This document shows, one piece after another, positions 6,666 to 14,825 of a stretch of DNA of 64,000 nucleotides. Below the pieces are notes generated by a model. The model saw nothing but the letters and a program-made list of their open reading frames with translations. It did no database searches and had not been told where the DNA came from. The number at the start of each line of letters is the position of its first letter. Position 1 is the first letter of the stretch. Source of the stretch: JADKIH01 sp049363815 (GTDB taxonomy: Bacteria > Bacteroidota > Bacteroidia > AKYH767-A > 2013-40CM-41-45); the NCBI GenBank assembly GCA_049363815.1, contig JBMQEM010000098.1, positions 1 to 64,000 of the forward strand. Direction: 5' to 3'. Made by a program: the position numbers and the translations under genes.

Positions 6666-8402
6666 TTAATTTATTTTTATGTTCACGCCACCATCGTTTT
6701 TGATCTTTTTGGTTTTGCCATTTGATTTGATCTCTACTCCGGTACTATCGACTTTGATAATAGACTCATCTTCTCCGTCGCCACTGCTGATATGCACTCC
6801 ATGTTGATCAATTTTAACATGATTATCGCCATCGTTGAAATCGTAATCCTCTCCTCCAATTGTATCTTCTGTTCCATCACAATCAACGCAAGTCAACCCT
6901 TTTTCTGTCATCAGCCAGTTCTTTCCCAGCATATCACTATCGTAGATATTCTGGATATTGTCGATATCATAAATGAAATCATCAAGTGAGCGATCCAAAT
7001 AGACAGAAGCTCCGACAGGGACCTTCAATAGTAGCTGAACTTTCTGTCCACGATACTTTTCATCTTTGTCGATAATGAATCGTCTGTTGAATTTCATGAC
7101 AGAATCGAATTGTGACAATGAATAAGAAATATGTGTAGCCCTTTCAGAAGCTTCTTTGTTGGATGAACCATGAGCATACATGATCTGAACAAGCTGGAAA
7201 GAATCGGTTGGACTTTTTACTACATCCAGATGAATATCACCTGACTGCAACTGGCCATCCTGCATCTTAAGAAAGAAATCCGCATTCCATTCGTCATTTC
7301 CCCAGCGGTCATAATATTTTTTCTCACCGGAATGTGAGTCGTCCTTATTTTCCATTTCAAGACGCATTGTTCGTGAAACCGGTTGACTCACAGGGATCAT
7401 TTGACGGACACTTGAACTATCAGCAAACTCGCGGCCTATCCGGATACCCATTACCATACATGTTATTAAAGCGACCAGCCAGATCCCAAGTGCTGTGAAA
7501 TTAACGACCCTTGAAGATTTCCTGATGTTGAATAACATTCTTGCTCCGGCATATGCCAGCATAAGAAATGGAATCGCAACTAATACAATGGCACAGATGA
7601 ATGCAAGTCCGAATTGAAATCCATCAGGGAAGACATGTCTGAAGAATTCCGGAATTTGTGTTCCCGGAAATCTGAAGAGAGCCAGAATAGAAAAGAACAA
7701 TGCTAATCCGATTACAAGTCCGATGAATAAAAAGAATACCGCTATCAGTTTACCCAGGAACAGAAACAGGTATTTGAAAAGCGTACCTAATCCATCAAAG
7801 AACCGGCTGACAAAATTGTCTCTTTTGGGCTCTCTGGCTTCCTGCACATTCTTCTCAATACTTGAAACATTTACAGGTTCGCCACGCATTTTTAATTTTT
7901 CAACTGAAGAATCGGCCTGGGGAATAATGATCCACAGAATGATGTACAACAAGAAACCTGAACCAAAGAAGACAAGTGCACCTGCAAAGATCAACCGGAT
8001 CCAGACAGGATCGATGTCAAAGTAAGCTGCTATTCCGGAGCAGACCCCACCGACAACTTTCTCGTCAGGATTTCTGAAAAGTCTTTTCTGGATCTTTCCT
8101 TCAAAGACCGGCTCTTGTTTTTCTTCAGAAGAGTTTTCAGAGTCGTTGAATTGTTCAGGTCGTCCCATAAGCAGAGTCACTTCCTCCACATCTTCCAGGG
8201 TGATCACCTGTTTGCTGTCCTTTACTTTCTCCTGAAACATTTCAGCGATGCGGGACTCTATGTCCTGCATAATTTCGTCTCTGCCTTCTGCTGTTGTAAA
8301 ATGCAGTCGGATCGATTCCAGGTACGCTTTGAATCTCTCGTAAGCGTTTTCATCGATATGGAAAACTATTCCACCGATATTTACTGTTACAGTCTTATTC
8401 AT
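6666..8402 (-). CDS. PspC-domain multi-pass membrane protein
   Basis: A 578-residue protein. Residues 1-90 are a soluble domain common in Bacteroidota PspC proteins (MNKTVTVNIGGIVFHIDE...). Residues 105-165 are a PspC domain with RLFRNPDEKVVGGVCSG and a hydrophobic helix ending in ILWIIIPQ. Three or so further membrane segments follow between about 205 and 330. The C-terminal 230 residues are soluble, acidic and end in a repeated Asp/Gly/Lys-rich segment. PspC proteins sense or counter inner-membrane stress in Escherichia coli; the role in Bacteroidota is not established. Its start overlaps the end of the padR gene by 8 nt, indicating translational coupling and joint regulation. Confidence 0.85.
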   Translation of the reverse strand: MNKTVTVNIGGIVFHIDENAYERFKAYLESIRLHFTTAEGRDEIMQDIESRIAEMFQEKVKDSKQVITLEDVEEVTLLMGRPEQFNDSENSSEEKQEPVFEGKIQKRLFRNPDEKVVGGVCSGIAAYFDIDPVWIRLIFAGALVFFGSGFLLYIILWIIIPQADSSVEKLKMRGEPVNVSSIEKNVQEAREPKRDNFVSRFFDGLGTLFKYLFLFLGKLIAVFFLFIGLVIGLALFFSILALFRFPGTQIPEFFRHVFPDGFQFGLAFICAIVLVAIPFLMLAYAGARMLFNIRKSSRVVNFTALGIWLVALITCMVMGIRIGREFADSSSVRQMIPVSQPVSRTMRLEMENKDDSHSGEKKYYDRWGNDEWNADFFLKMQDGQLQSGDIHLDVVKSPTDSFQLVQIMYAHGSSNKEASERATHISYSLSQFDSVMKFNRRFIIDKDEKYRGQKVQLLLKVPVGASVYLDRSLDDFIYDIDNIQNIYDSDMLGKNWLMTEKGLTCVDCDGTEDTIGGEDYDFNDGDNHVKIDQHGVHISSGDGEDESIIKVDSTGVEIKSNGKTKKIKNDGGVNIKIN

Positions 8403-8742
8403 GATGATCAGGTTTTTGTGTAGTCAGGTTAACAGCTTCAACGAGTTCTTTCCAGGTTGAACGAAGTTCTTCTAAAAATTTTGTCCCCAAGGGGGTTAAT
8501 GAATAATATTTGCGTGGCGGTCCGGATTTGCTCTCTATCCATCTGTACTGAAGTAGTCCGCCGTTTTTCAATCGGGTCAATAATGGATACAGAGTACCCT
8601 CGACAACGATCAACTTTGAGACTTTCATTTTGGCGATGATATCTGAAGGATAAATTTCTTCCTTCTCCAGGATCGACAAAATACAAAACTCCAGTACTCC
8701 TTTACGCATCTGAGCTTGTGAATTTTCAAGGTTACTGCCCAT
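8395..8742 (-). CDS. PadR-family transcriptional regulator
   Basis: A 115-residue winged-helix protein. The core KGVLEFCILSILEKEEIYPSDI and the following TLYPLLTRLKNGGLL and RKYYSLTPLG segments are the PadR signature (about residues 14-90). The short C-terminal helix would provide dimerisation. PadR proteins usually repress nearby genes and themselves. It sits between the GIN-domain gene (upstream, 112-nt gap) and the PspC gene (8-nt overlap), all leftward. A candidate operator lies at the head of this unit (9474-9541). The ligand or stress signal is unknown. Confidence 0.9.
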   Translation of the reverse strand: MGSNLENSQAQMRKGVLEFCILSILEKEEIYPSDIIAKMKVSKLIVVEGTLYPLLTRLKNGGLLQYRWIESKSGPPRKYYSLTPLGTKFLEELRSTWKELVEAVNLTTQKPDHHE

Positions 8743-8854
8743 TGCTTTTCTTTTTAGTTATTATTAAGTGGTAAGTGGATCTTCTTAATTTGAGATTCGA
8801 TTGCGAACCATAATAGTTTCCACTAAATTATTTACGCTTGCTGATTAATAGTTC

Positions 8855-9442
8855 TTATTGAACGATGGCCGTGCCTTTGTCAGATGCGGGTAAATTTGCT
8901 ATTCGTTCGCTTCTGTTAGCATCCAGATTGTCAGCGTAGATGCTGCCTTGACCGATCACCCGTGAAAAACAGTCACCTGTGCTTCCTGAAACAATGATCT
9001 TGCCTTTACCTTTGACGATCATTCCAACTGTAAGAGTCCGAACATCCATTCGTATACTTCCGCTGCCATTTACTTTCAGAAGCAGGATATCGGAATTAAT
9101 AAGTCCGTTTGCATAAACTTTGGCGTCACCGTTGACTTCTACCAGATTGATGTCCTGAACAGTGACATGAATTGTTACAGCATGATTGTTATGTCCGTTA
9201 ATGATCAGTGAACCATTTTCAATTTTTGTTGAAATGTCTTTCACCATGTTCTTCTCCCCTTCGATACGGATTGAATTTGTTTCGCCCTGAGATAAGATCA
9301 CATTAGCCGGTGTGTTTACAATAAGGCCTGAAAAATTGTTGAAGTTTCTCAAGTCAGTAGTGAGTTCCGAAGAATCGCTACTTGCAAAAGCATATCCTGT
9401 TATAGTAAGCAGGAGAGCTGCGAAAAATAATTTTGTTTTCAT
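8855..9442 (-). CDS. Secreted GIN-domain (DUF2807) protein
   Basis: A 195-residue protein with an N-terminal signal peptide (hydrophobic residues 6-19, probable cleavage after AFA, residues 18-20) followed by a beta-rich domain of the head/GIN type (DUF2807). The repeated turn pattern (VILSQGETNSIRIEG, LIINGHNNHAVTIHV, LLLKVNGSGSIRM) points to a right-handed beta-helix. It is likely periplasmic or surface-exposed. Proteins of this family often sit beside PspC/PadR genes in Bacteroidota, as here; function is unknown. It is the first gene of the probable operon DUF2807-padR-pspC. Confidence 0.78.
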   Translation of the reverse strand: MKTKLFFAALLLTITGYAFASSDSSELTTDLRNFNNFSGLIVNTPANVILSQGETNSIRIEGEKNMVKDISTKIENGSLIINGHNNHAVTIHVTVQDINLVEVNGDAKVYANGLINSDILLLKVNGSGSIRMDVRTLTVGMIVKGKGKIIVSGSTGDCFSRVIGQGSIYADNLDANRSERIANLPASDKGTAIVQ

Positions 9443-9473
9443 TGGGTGAGATTTTATGGTGTGATTATTTAGA

Positions 9474-9541
9474 ACTATGTATTACCTTCTGATTGGTGAT
9501 ACAAAGATACGGTCATAGAAAGGTATTATGCAATACATAGT
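9474..9541 (-). promoter_or_regulatory. Promoter of DUF2807-padR-pspC flanked by inverted operator-like arms
   Basis: On the minus strand TATCTTTG (plus 9502-9509) is a perfect TAnnTTTG -7 element, with TTG (plus 9531-9533) 21 nt upstream as -33. Perfect 10-nt inverted arms ACTATGTATT (9474-9483) and AATACATAGT (9532-9541) flank it; the upstream arm overlaps the -33 element. A local dyad GTATT-N4-AATAC spans 9523-9536. The layout suits repression by the PadR protein encoded in the same unit. Confidence 0.6.
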
Positions 9542-9703
9542 ACTAAATAAACTGAACAAAATGTGTTAATACGTTCATTTTCAAATAAATAAATTTTAAG
9601 ATTTTCTTATTAAAACTAAGATTCATTGAAAAATCCTAGAATTTTGATGTTGATATTGTATCGGATTATTGCATTTAATCATGGTTTTGGCAGATCATGT
9701 GCA

Positions 9704-9953
9704 ACCCCTCTAGGGTCGGGTCGGCTTTATTTCATTTTTTTCTACAAAAATGTGACCCCTTCGGGTCGGTAGTAGATGTATGGCCAGATACATCAAGGAA
9801 GTTTTAATTTATGTAGACAAAATTCAGCAAGCCTTTATTGCCGTCAGCTTTAGCTGACGGATTAAGAAGGGCAAAGCATTACAGTGGCTTTAGCCACATT
9901 TTTTCATTTAACTTGATGCTATAAATAATGGAGTACATGTGGCTAAAGCCATC
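9704..9953. repeat. Cluster of short palindromes (REP/REPIN-like)
   Basis: At least five hairpins in 250 nt: ACCC/GGGT (9704-9716), GACCC/GGGTC (9754-9767), GATGTAT/ATACATC (9775-9794), CCGTCAGCT/AGCTGACGG (9841-9860) and GTGGCT/AGCCAC (9884-9897). The last has an inverted partner at 9938-9953 (GTGGCTAAAGCCAT), giving a paired arrangement as in REPIN elements. The first two share the ACCCC...GGGTCGG core. This is most of the 621-nt gap between the DUF2807 gene and the next gene; no coding region is credible here. Confidence 0.75.
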
Positions 9954-9980
9954 AAACTGCAGATCTTTTCTTTGTCGGCA

Positions 9981-10033
9981 ATAAATAAAAAGGGAATTAA
10001 AATGTTCTTTGGAAAAAACATTTTAATTCCCTT
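9981..10033 (-). terminator. Terminator of the GSDH-like gene
   Basis: Two perfect 17-nt arms, 9990-10006 (AAGGGAATTAAAATGTT) and 10017-10033, with a 10-nt loop. On the minus strand the stem is followed by TTTTATTTAT. It lies 30 nt past the stop codon. A/T-rich but very long stem. Confidence 0.8.
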
Positions 10034-10063
10034 AATAGTATCGAAAGAAACCTTTCGAAAAAA

Positions 10064-11728
10064 TTATCGAATCACGTTAATCCGTATTGACTTTGAATTG
10101 TTACCGTTCAAAAACTTTCCGAAATATAATCCGGAAGAAAAAAATGAAACGTCAAGTTCAAATTTACCTTCGGGTGCATTATTTGAAATTTGCTTTGACA
10201 AAATTTCTTTTCCTTCTAATGAATACAATGCAAAAGAACTTTTTTCCTGATTTGAAATTTTATAGCTGACCATTATTTTATCACTCGCAGGATTTGGATA
10301 AACACCAGCTAAAAATTCATCGTTCTCTCCTACTCTGGTATTGTATCCCGGAATCTGAATTGAATACAGTTTCGGTGTTCCACTATAACCTACTTCGATC
10401 AGGTAAAGCATATTGCTGTCGAGAACCATATCGACCGGATGATTGAAGCCCATTGCAATTCGTGTTGATGTGAATGTGTAATTGTCACCGATACCATTCT
10501 TGGTCATCTCAAGATGGAGTATATCTTCACCCGGATCTCCGAAGGGAGACATTAAACTGGAAACACCGGCAAGGGTAGAATCTCCGCGGGTATAACATGT
10601 TATAAAGCCATGTCCCCGGAATTCTGTATCAAGAATACTGTCCTTATCGAATACAAGTCCTAAGGGTGAACGATGAGCAGTGAAACTATACATACCGATT
10701 GCAAGATCACTTGCATCCATGATCATTCCATTGGTTGAATCCCTGAAGCGATCAGCATCCGGCCCGTAGTTGATACATGGTTTTGTCAATTGTAATCCCG
10801 GAGGTAATTGCGGGAACTGCGGATCATTGGTAAAGAAACCTTGTACATAGCTTGTACTTGTATGATTGATCATTACATCTGCCGATGAATCAAATCCGGC
10901 AAACTGTTGCGGATTGTATGCATCACCCATTATCCATGGAAATCCATAATGATGTCCGCTGCGGATCCAGTTCAATTCATCATCCATATCTCTGTCACCG
11001 GAATTTTCTGCACCGAAAAGATCACCGTCACCATTGTAAGCAAAGTCATAAGTGTTTCTTATTCCTTTGCATAAAATTAGTCCGAGTGTATCAAGAGCCA
11101 TTGAATCATCTGGTAAAATTAAACTGTCACCATCAACAGGAATTTTCAGAATCACAGAAGTGATAGGTTTATTTCTTATTCCGCTATACAAACCATAACG
11201 AGTTTGTTCTTCGCCATGATCACCACGTGAACCGCTGTTTACATAAATGGAATCGCCGGTTGAATTAACGATCGTACCACTAAAGAGATGATCGAAATAA
11301 TCAGCAGTTTCATAAGGGTCAGAAATTGCTACAACATTCCATAGCCAGCTTCCATCGGGCTGTAATTTTCCCCGGGAAACTATTCCTCTGGTCAAAGGAG
11401 TGTTCGAAGTTAAATTTCCGCTTACGAACATTGAACTGTCACGGATACAAAATCCCTGAACATATGTAACTCCATGCAAATTGGAGTCAGCAACCAAGGT
11501 ATCATAAGCCGCACTACCAAATGGTTGCATTACCTTGTAGATGTTCCCACCAGCTGTGGCATAAAAAATACTTTGAGAAAGCGGATCGAGGTCCATATGA
11601 GTAACCTGAAGATTGACGTCAAGAACGTGGCTGATAGTGATATCAGGTCGTAATGATACAGGAGTCTGTGCAAATGAAGCTGAGCACATAAAAATAAAGA
11701 GAAAGTAAACGAAGTAGTTTTTTTTCAT
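10064..11728 (-). CDS. Secreted glucose/sorbosone dehydrogenase-like beta-propeller with T9SS tail
   Basis: A 554-residue protein with signal peptide MKKNYFVYFLFIFMCSASFAQ. The body (about 25-460) has the look of the PQQ-dependent glucose/sorbosone dehydrogenase (GSDH) family: LCKGIRNTYDFAYNGDGDLFGAENSGDRDMDDELN and a later GHGFITCYTRGD stretch. Residues from about 475 form a type A T9SS sorting domain (GVYPNPASDKI ... SSGLYFGKF), so the protein should cross the outer membrane and be attached or released. Whether it binds PQQ and oxidises sugars is not certain from sequence alone. It is a single gene with its own terminator. Confidence 0.8.
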   Translation of the reverse strand: MKKNYFVYFLFIFMCSASFAQTPVSLRPDITISHVLDVNLQVTHMDLDPLSQSIFYATAGGNIYKVMQPFGSAAYDTLVADSNLHGVTYVQGFCIRDSSMFVSGNLTSNTPLTRGIVSRGKLQPDGSWLWNVVAISDPYETADYFDHLFSGTIVNSTGDSIYVNSGSRGDHGEEQTRYGLYSGIRNKPITSVILKIPVDGDSLILPDDSMALDTLGLILCKGIRNTYDFAYNGDGDLFGAENSGDRDMDDELNWIRSGHHYGFPWIMGDAYNPQQFAGFDSSADVMINHTSTSYVQGFFTNDPQFPQLPPGLQLTKPCINYGPDADRFRDSTNGMIMDASDLAIGMYSFTAHRSPLGLVFDKDSILDTEFRGHGFITCYTRGDSTLAGVSSLMSPFGDPGEDILHLEMTKNGIGDNYTFTSTRIAMGFNHPVDMVLDSNMLYLIEVGYSGTPKLYSIQIPGYNTRVGENDEFLAGVYPNPASDKIMVSYKISNQEKSSFALYSLEGKEILSKQISNNAPEGKFELDVSFFSSGLYFGKFLNGNNSKSIRINVIR

Positions 11729-11863
11729 AGGTAAGTGTGTTTATTTAATTATTTAACGTGTAGGAAATTCTGAATGCTGACATCTTTAATAAAATTCATA
11801 AATCGCTTTAATTCATTGAATGTAAAAAATATACCAGAGCAAAGTAGAAAGAATTAGCTCAAC

Positions 11864-11898
11864 AAAAAAGCGGTACCGAAAATTTCCGATACCGCTTT
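11864..11898 (-). terminator. Rho-independent terminator of the FKBP gene
   Basis: AAAGCGGTA and TACCGCTTT form a 9-bp stem around a partly self-complementary centre. Read on the minus strand it ends in six T. It lies 20 nt past the FKBP stop codon. Confidence 0.9.
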
Positions 11899-11917
11899 CA
11901 ATAGAAATTGAAGAATA

Positions 11918-12610
11918 TTATTTGCCTTTGATAGAAAGAAGTTCTACGTCAAAGATAAGTGTTGAATTCGCTTCGATCTTTGGACCGGCAGCGCGATCGC
12001 CATAAGCCAGGTCTGAAGGAATAAACAATTTGTATTTAGAACCAACTTTCATTAGTTGTAAAGCTTCTGTCCAACCTTTGATAACGGCTCCTACAGGAAA
12101 TTCAGCAGGTTGACCTCTTTCAATAGATGAATCGAAAACGGTACCATCGATTAGCGTTCCATGATAATGAACTGAAACTGTATCAGTTGCAGTAGGCATC
12201 GGACCTGTTCCTTCAGTGATCACCTGATATTGAAGTCCATCAGGAAGTTCCACTACACCTGGCTTTTTCTTGTTTTCAGCAAGGAAAGCTTTTCCTTTAG
12301 CAACATTGGCTTCACCTTTCGCTTTGGCTTTATCGCCAAGGTATGCCTGGATAACACTTTGTGCTTCCATTTGAGTTAGCATAAGGCTGTCACCTTTAAT
12401 AGCACTTTGGATTGCTATTTTAAGAACATCCAGATTCAGGGAATCCAAACCATCTTTTTTCATGTTAGAACCGATAGAAATACCAATGGCATAAGCAACC
12501 GAATCTGCATTGTTTTTAAGGTTAGCTGCTGATTTACCTTTCTGACCCTGACATGAGAACAAGGTTGCGATACTGAAACAAGCTGCGAGAGCAAAAACTT
12601 TTTTGTTCAT
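11918..12610 (-). CDS. FKBP-type peptidyl-prolyl isomerase lipoprotein
   Basis: A 230-residue protein starting at ATG 12610 with a lipoprotein signal (hydrophobic residues 5-17, lipobox FSC with Cys20). An N-terminal FKBP_N-like helical domain (about 30-120) with GISIGSNMKKDGLD is followed by a C-terminal FKBP catalytic domain (about 125-230: VSVHYHGTLIDGTVFDSS, FPVGAVIKGWTEAL, IPSDLAYG, ANSTLIFDVELL). This is the Mip/FkpA architecture: a dimeric periplasmic prolyl isomerase and chaperone for envelope proteins. A longer start at 12664 would bury the signal peptide and is rejected. A promoter-like TATCTTCG lies just upstream. Confidence 0.92.
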   Translation of the reverse strand: MNKKVFALAACFSIATLFSCQGQKGKSAANLKNNADSVAYAIGISIGSNMKKDGLDSLNLDVLKIAIQSAIKGDSLMLTQMEAQSVIQAYLGDKAKAKGEANVAKGKAFLAENKKKPGVVELPDGLQYQVITEGTGPMPTATDTVSVHYHGTLIDGTVFDSSIERGQPAEFPVGAVIKGWTEALQLMKVGSKYKLFIPSDLAYGDRAAGPKIEANSTLIFDVELLSIKGK

Positions 12611-12632
12611 AGTTATTTTATTTATGAGGGCG

Positions 12633-12664
12633 CGAAGATATGAAAACTTCAATGTCCATCTCAA
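12633..12664 (-). promoter_or_regulatory. Promoter of the FKBP gene
   Basis: On the minus strand TATCTTCG (plus 12633-12640), one mismatch to TAnnTTTG, with TTG (plus 12662-12664) 21 nt upstream. The -7 sequence is the same variant as before thrS. Confidence 0.55.
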
Positions 12665-12772
12665 AAAGTGATAAAATTCTTCAAAATCTTTAATTCTTCT
12701 TCATCACAATCACTTTCTACCTACGCAATTGCAACATTATCCATCAAAAACCAATAGTTTACAAAAAGGAAG

Positions 12773-12801
12773 TTGTGAATTTAAAGCAAAAACTATATTT
12801 G
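12773..12801 (+). promoter_or_regulatory. Promoter at the head of the polysaccharide locus
   Basis: TTG at 12773-12775, an 18-nt spacer and TATATTTG at 12794-12801, a perfect TAnnTTTG. The first glycosyltransferase GTG lies 17 nt further on, leaving a very short leader. Confidence 0.65.
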
Positions 12802-12818
12802 TGCCACAAAACTGAACT

Positions 12819-14018
12819 GTGCCCAAAGTCCTCATTATTATAAACAGGTTGAATTTAGGTGGTCCCGCTTTCCATGTGGCCACATTAACAAAATACCTTA
12901 CCCCTGAATTTGAAGTTTTACTGGTTGCCGGAACAAAGGACGATTCTGAAGAAAGTTCGGACTATATTGTTAAGAATATGGGTTTGAACTTTGTGAATCT
13001 GCCGGAAATGCATCGCTCCATCCGTCCTTTGAAAGACTTTCGCTCATACAAAGAATTAAGAAGAATGATCCGGGAATTCAAACCCGACATTGTTCATACT
13101 CATGCAGCAAAAGCAGGTGCCTTAGGCAGATTAGCTGCATTTCATGAAAAAGTTCCGGTGATCCTGCATACTTTTCACGGGCATGTTTTTCACAGCTATT
13201 TTTCTTCATTGAAATCAAGAATATTTCTGATGATTGAAAGATACCTGGCCAGGAAAAGTTCGGCAATCATTGCCATCAGTGAGCGACAGAAAAAAGAACT
13301 TACACTTAAATACAAGGTTTGTCCGGCTGCCAAAGTCCATACCATCCCTCTTGGATTTGACCTGCGTAAGTTTCAGGAAGACATCCCTGAAAAAAGGAGT
13401 TCTTTCAGGAAAAAGTATTTGCTCGAAGATGATGAAATAGCTGTCGGAATCATTGGAAGATTAGTTCCGGTGAAAAACCATCCATTGTTTATGGCAAGTG
13501 CATCTTCTGTTCTGAAGCAGACAACCAGAAAAGTACGTTTCTTCATTATTGGCGATGGCGAAAGCCGTGAACTACTTTTCAGGGAAGCAGAATCACTTGG
13601 AATGAACTATACTTATTTCAGATCAAAACCGGTGAAGGCCGACCTGACATTCTGCAGCTGGATCAAAGATGTAGATGTTGCAATTTCAGGACTTGATATT
13701 GTGGCCATCAGTTCACATAATGAAGGAACACCGGTCAGTCTGATCGAAGCACAAGCCGGCGACAAACCGGTGATCTCGACCAATGTGGGCGGAATAGAAA
13801 ATGTTGTGATCAAGAATGACACTGCTTTACTGGTTGACAGCAACGACTATAAAGAATATGCTGAGCAATTATTGCGATTGATCGAAGACGATGAACTCAG
13901 GAACCGTTTAGGAAATAATGGATGGGAATTTGTGCGTGAAAAATTCCATTTTACCAGAATGATCAAGGAAGTTTCAATGTTATATAAGCAGTTACTAACT
14001 AAACGAAAGTGGCAGTAA
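12819..14018 (+). CDS. GT4-family glycosyltransferase
   Basis: A 399-residue GT-B fold retaining glycosyltransferase. The N-domain starts VLIIINRLNLGGPAFHVATL, the GG-motif that binds the acceptor side. It contains VHTHAAKAGALGRLAA and TFHGHVFHSYF. The C-domain starts around GIIGRLVPVKNHPLF and carries the donor-binding E-x7-E type motif in SSHNEGTPVSLIEAQAGDKPV. It would transfer a sugar from a nucleotide donor to a lipid-linked glycan at the cytoplasmic face. The start is GTG, the only sensible one given the family-like N-terminus. It opens the rightward polysaccharide operon. Confidence 0.9.
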   Translation: MPKVLIIINRLNLGGPAFHVATLTKYLTPEFEVLLVAGTKDDSEESSDYIVKNMGLNFVNLPEMHRSIRPLKDFRSYKELRRMIREFKPDIVHTHAAKAGALGRLAAFHEKVPVILHTFHGHVFHSYFSSLKSRIFLMIERYLARKSSAIIAISERQKKELTLKYKVCPAAKVHTIPLGFDLRKFQEDIPEKRSSFRKKYLLEDDEIAVGIIGRLVPVKNHPLFMASASSVLKQTTRKVRFFIIGDGESRELLFREAESLGMNYTYFRSKPVKADLTFCSWIKDVDVAISGLDIVAISSHNEGTPVSLIEAQAGDKPVISTNVGGIENVVIKNDTALLVDSNDYKEYAEQLLRLIEDDELRNRLGNNGWEFVREKFHFTRMIKEVSMLYKQLLTKRKWQ

Positions 14019-14047
14019 AAAAGGGTTTTCAATTCAACTTAATATTC

Positions 14048-14055
14048 TATTTTTG
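14048..14055 (+). promoter_or_regulatory. Possible -7 element before the OPX gene
   Basis: TATTTTTG matches TAnnTTTG and lies 17 nt before ATG 14072, but no clear TTG is found at the right distance. A secondary promoter within the operon is possible. Confidence 0.35.
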
Positions 14056-14071
14056 TTGGCTAAGCAAAAAA

Positions 14072-14824
14072 ATGTATAGACTTCTCTTCATTCTAATTTT
14101 GTTGACATCCTGTCAGGGATTTAATCCAAACAGGATGTTCAAAACACCAAAAGGGTACGAATTTGCAAAAGACACAACGGTATCTTCTTCACCATTGGTG
14201 TACCTCATTCAACCCGGCGATAAGCTGGCCCTGAAGATCTACAGTAATGATGGTTTTAAACTTGTGGATATCACTGCCTCAACTGCCTATAGTAGCGAGG
14301 GAAATTCAGCTATGGTTGATGTTACATTCAGTGTAGATAACGACAGCACGGTAAAGTTGCCCATTATTGGAAGGATTGCAGTGGTCGGAAAAAGTATCCG
14401 GGAAGCTGAAAAACTTCTTGAAGAACTTTATTCTAAATATTACAACGATCCTTTTATTATCATAAAAGTTACTAATCGGAATGCAATTGTTTTTCTAAAC
14501 GATCTGGGCAGAGGAACTATTGTTCAGTTAAACAATGACAATACATCACTCTATGAAGCACTGGCACAAGCCGGCGGAATCGGGGAATTAAGCAAATCAT
14601 ATAGTATAAAGATCTTACGTGGCGATCCGAAAAATCCTATGGTTTACAAAGCGGATATTTCAACAATAGAAGGATTAAAAACCTCAGAACTGAGAGTCTT
14701 ATCGAATGACATCATCTATGTCGATGCCGGTTCAAGATTTACCAAAAGGATTTCAACAGATGTTCTTCCTATCATAGGAATTCTCTCTTCAGTTCTATTG
14801 ATCGTTTCATATATTAATCGATAG
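14072..14824 (+). CDS. OPX-family polysaccharide export lipoprotein (Wza-like)
   Basis: A 250-residue outer-membrane polysaccharide export protein. Starting at ATG 14072 gives a lipoprotein signal MYRLLFILILLTSCQG with Cys15. The PES domain (about 50-130: LIQPGDKLALKIY ... STVKLPIIGRIAVVGKSIREAE) is followed by a SLBB-like segment (NRNAIVFLNDLGRG to about 230). A C-terminal hydrophobic helix (about 231-247, LPIIGILSSVLLIVSYI) is reminiscent of the Wza channel helix. It would form or gate the outer-membrane exit with the Wzc protein encoded 1 nt downstream. A start at 14009 overlapping the previous gene would add 21 residues before the signal and is rejected. Confidence 0.88.
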   Translation: MYRLLFILILLTSCQGFNPNRMFKTPKGYEFAKDTTVSSSPLVYLIQPGDKLALKIYSNDGFKLVDITASTAYSSEGNSAMVDVTFSVDNDSTVKLPIIGRIAVVGKSIREAEKLLEELYSKYYNDPFIIIKVTNRNAIVFLNDLGRGTIVQLNNDNTSLYEALAQAGGIGELSKSYSIKILRGDPKNPMVYKADISTIEGLKTSELRVLSNDIIYVDAGSRFTKRISTDVLPIIGILSSVLLIVSYINR

Positions 14825-14825
14825 A

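Noticed and set aside
9443..10063. tRNA or other structured RNA gene in the longest gap
   Set aside because: Only short palindromes are present; no TTCGAATCC-type T-loop or cloverleaf spacing was found.
9939..10250. A 103-codon open frame on the plus strand
   Set aside because: It runs through the inverted-repeat terminator and antisense to the tail of the GSDH-like gene; the product has low-complexity, non-protein-like sequence.
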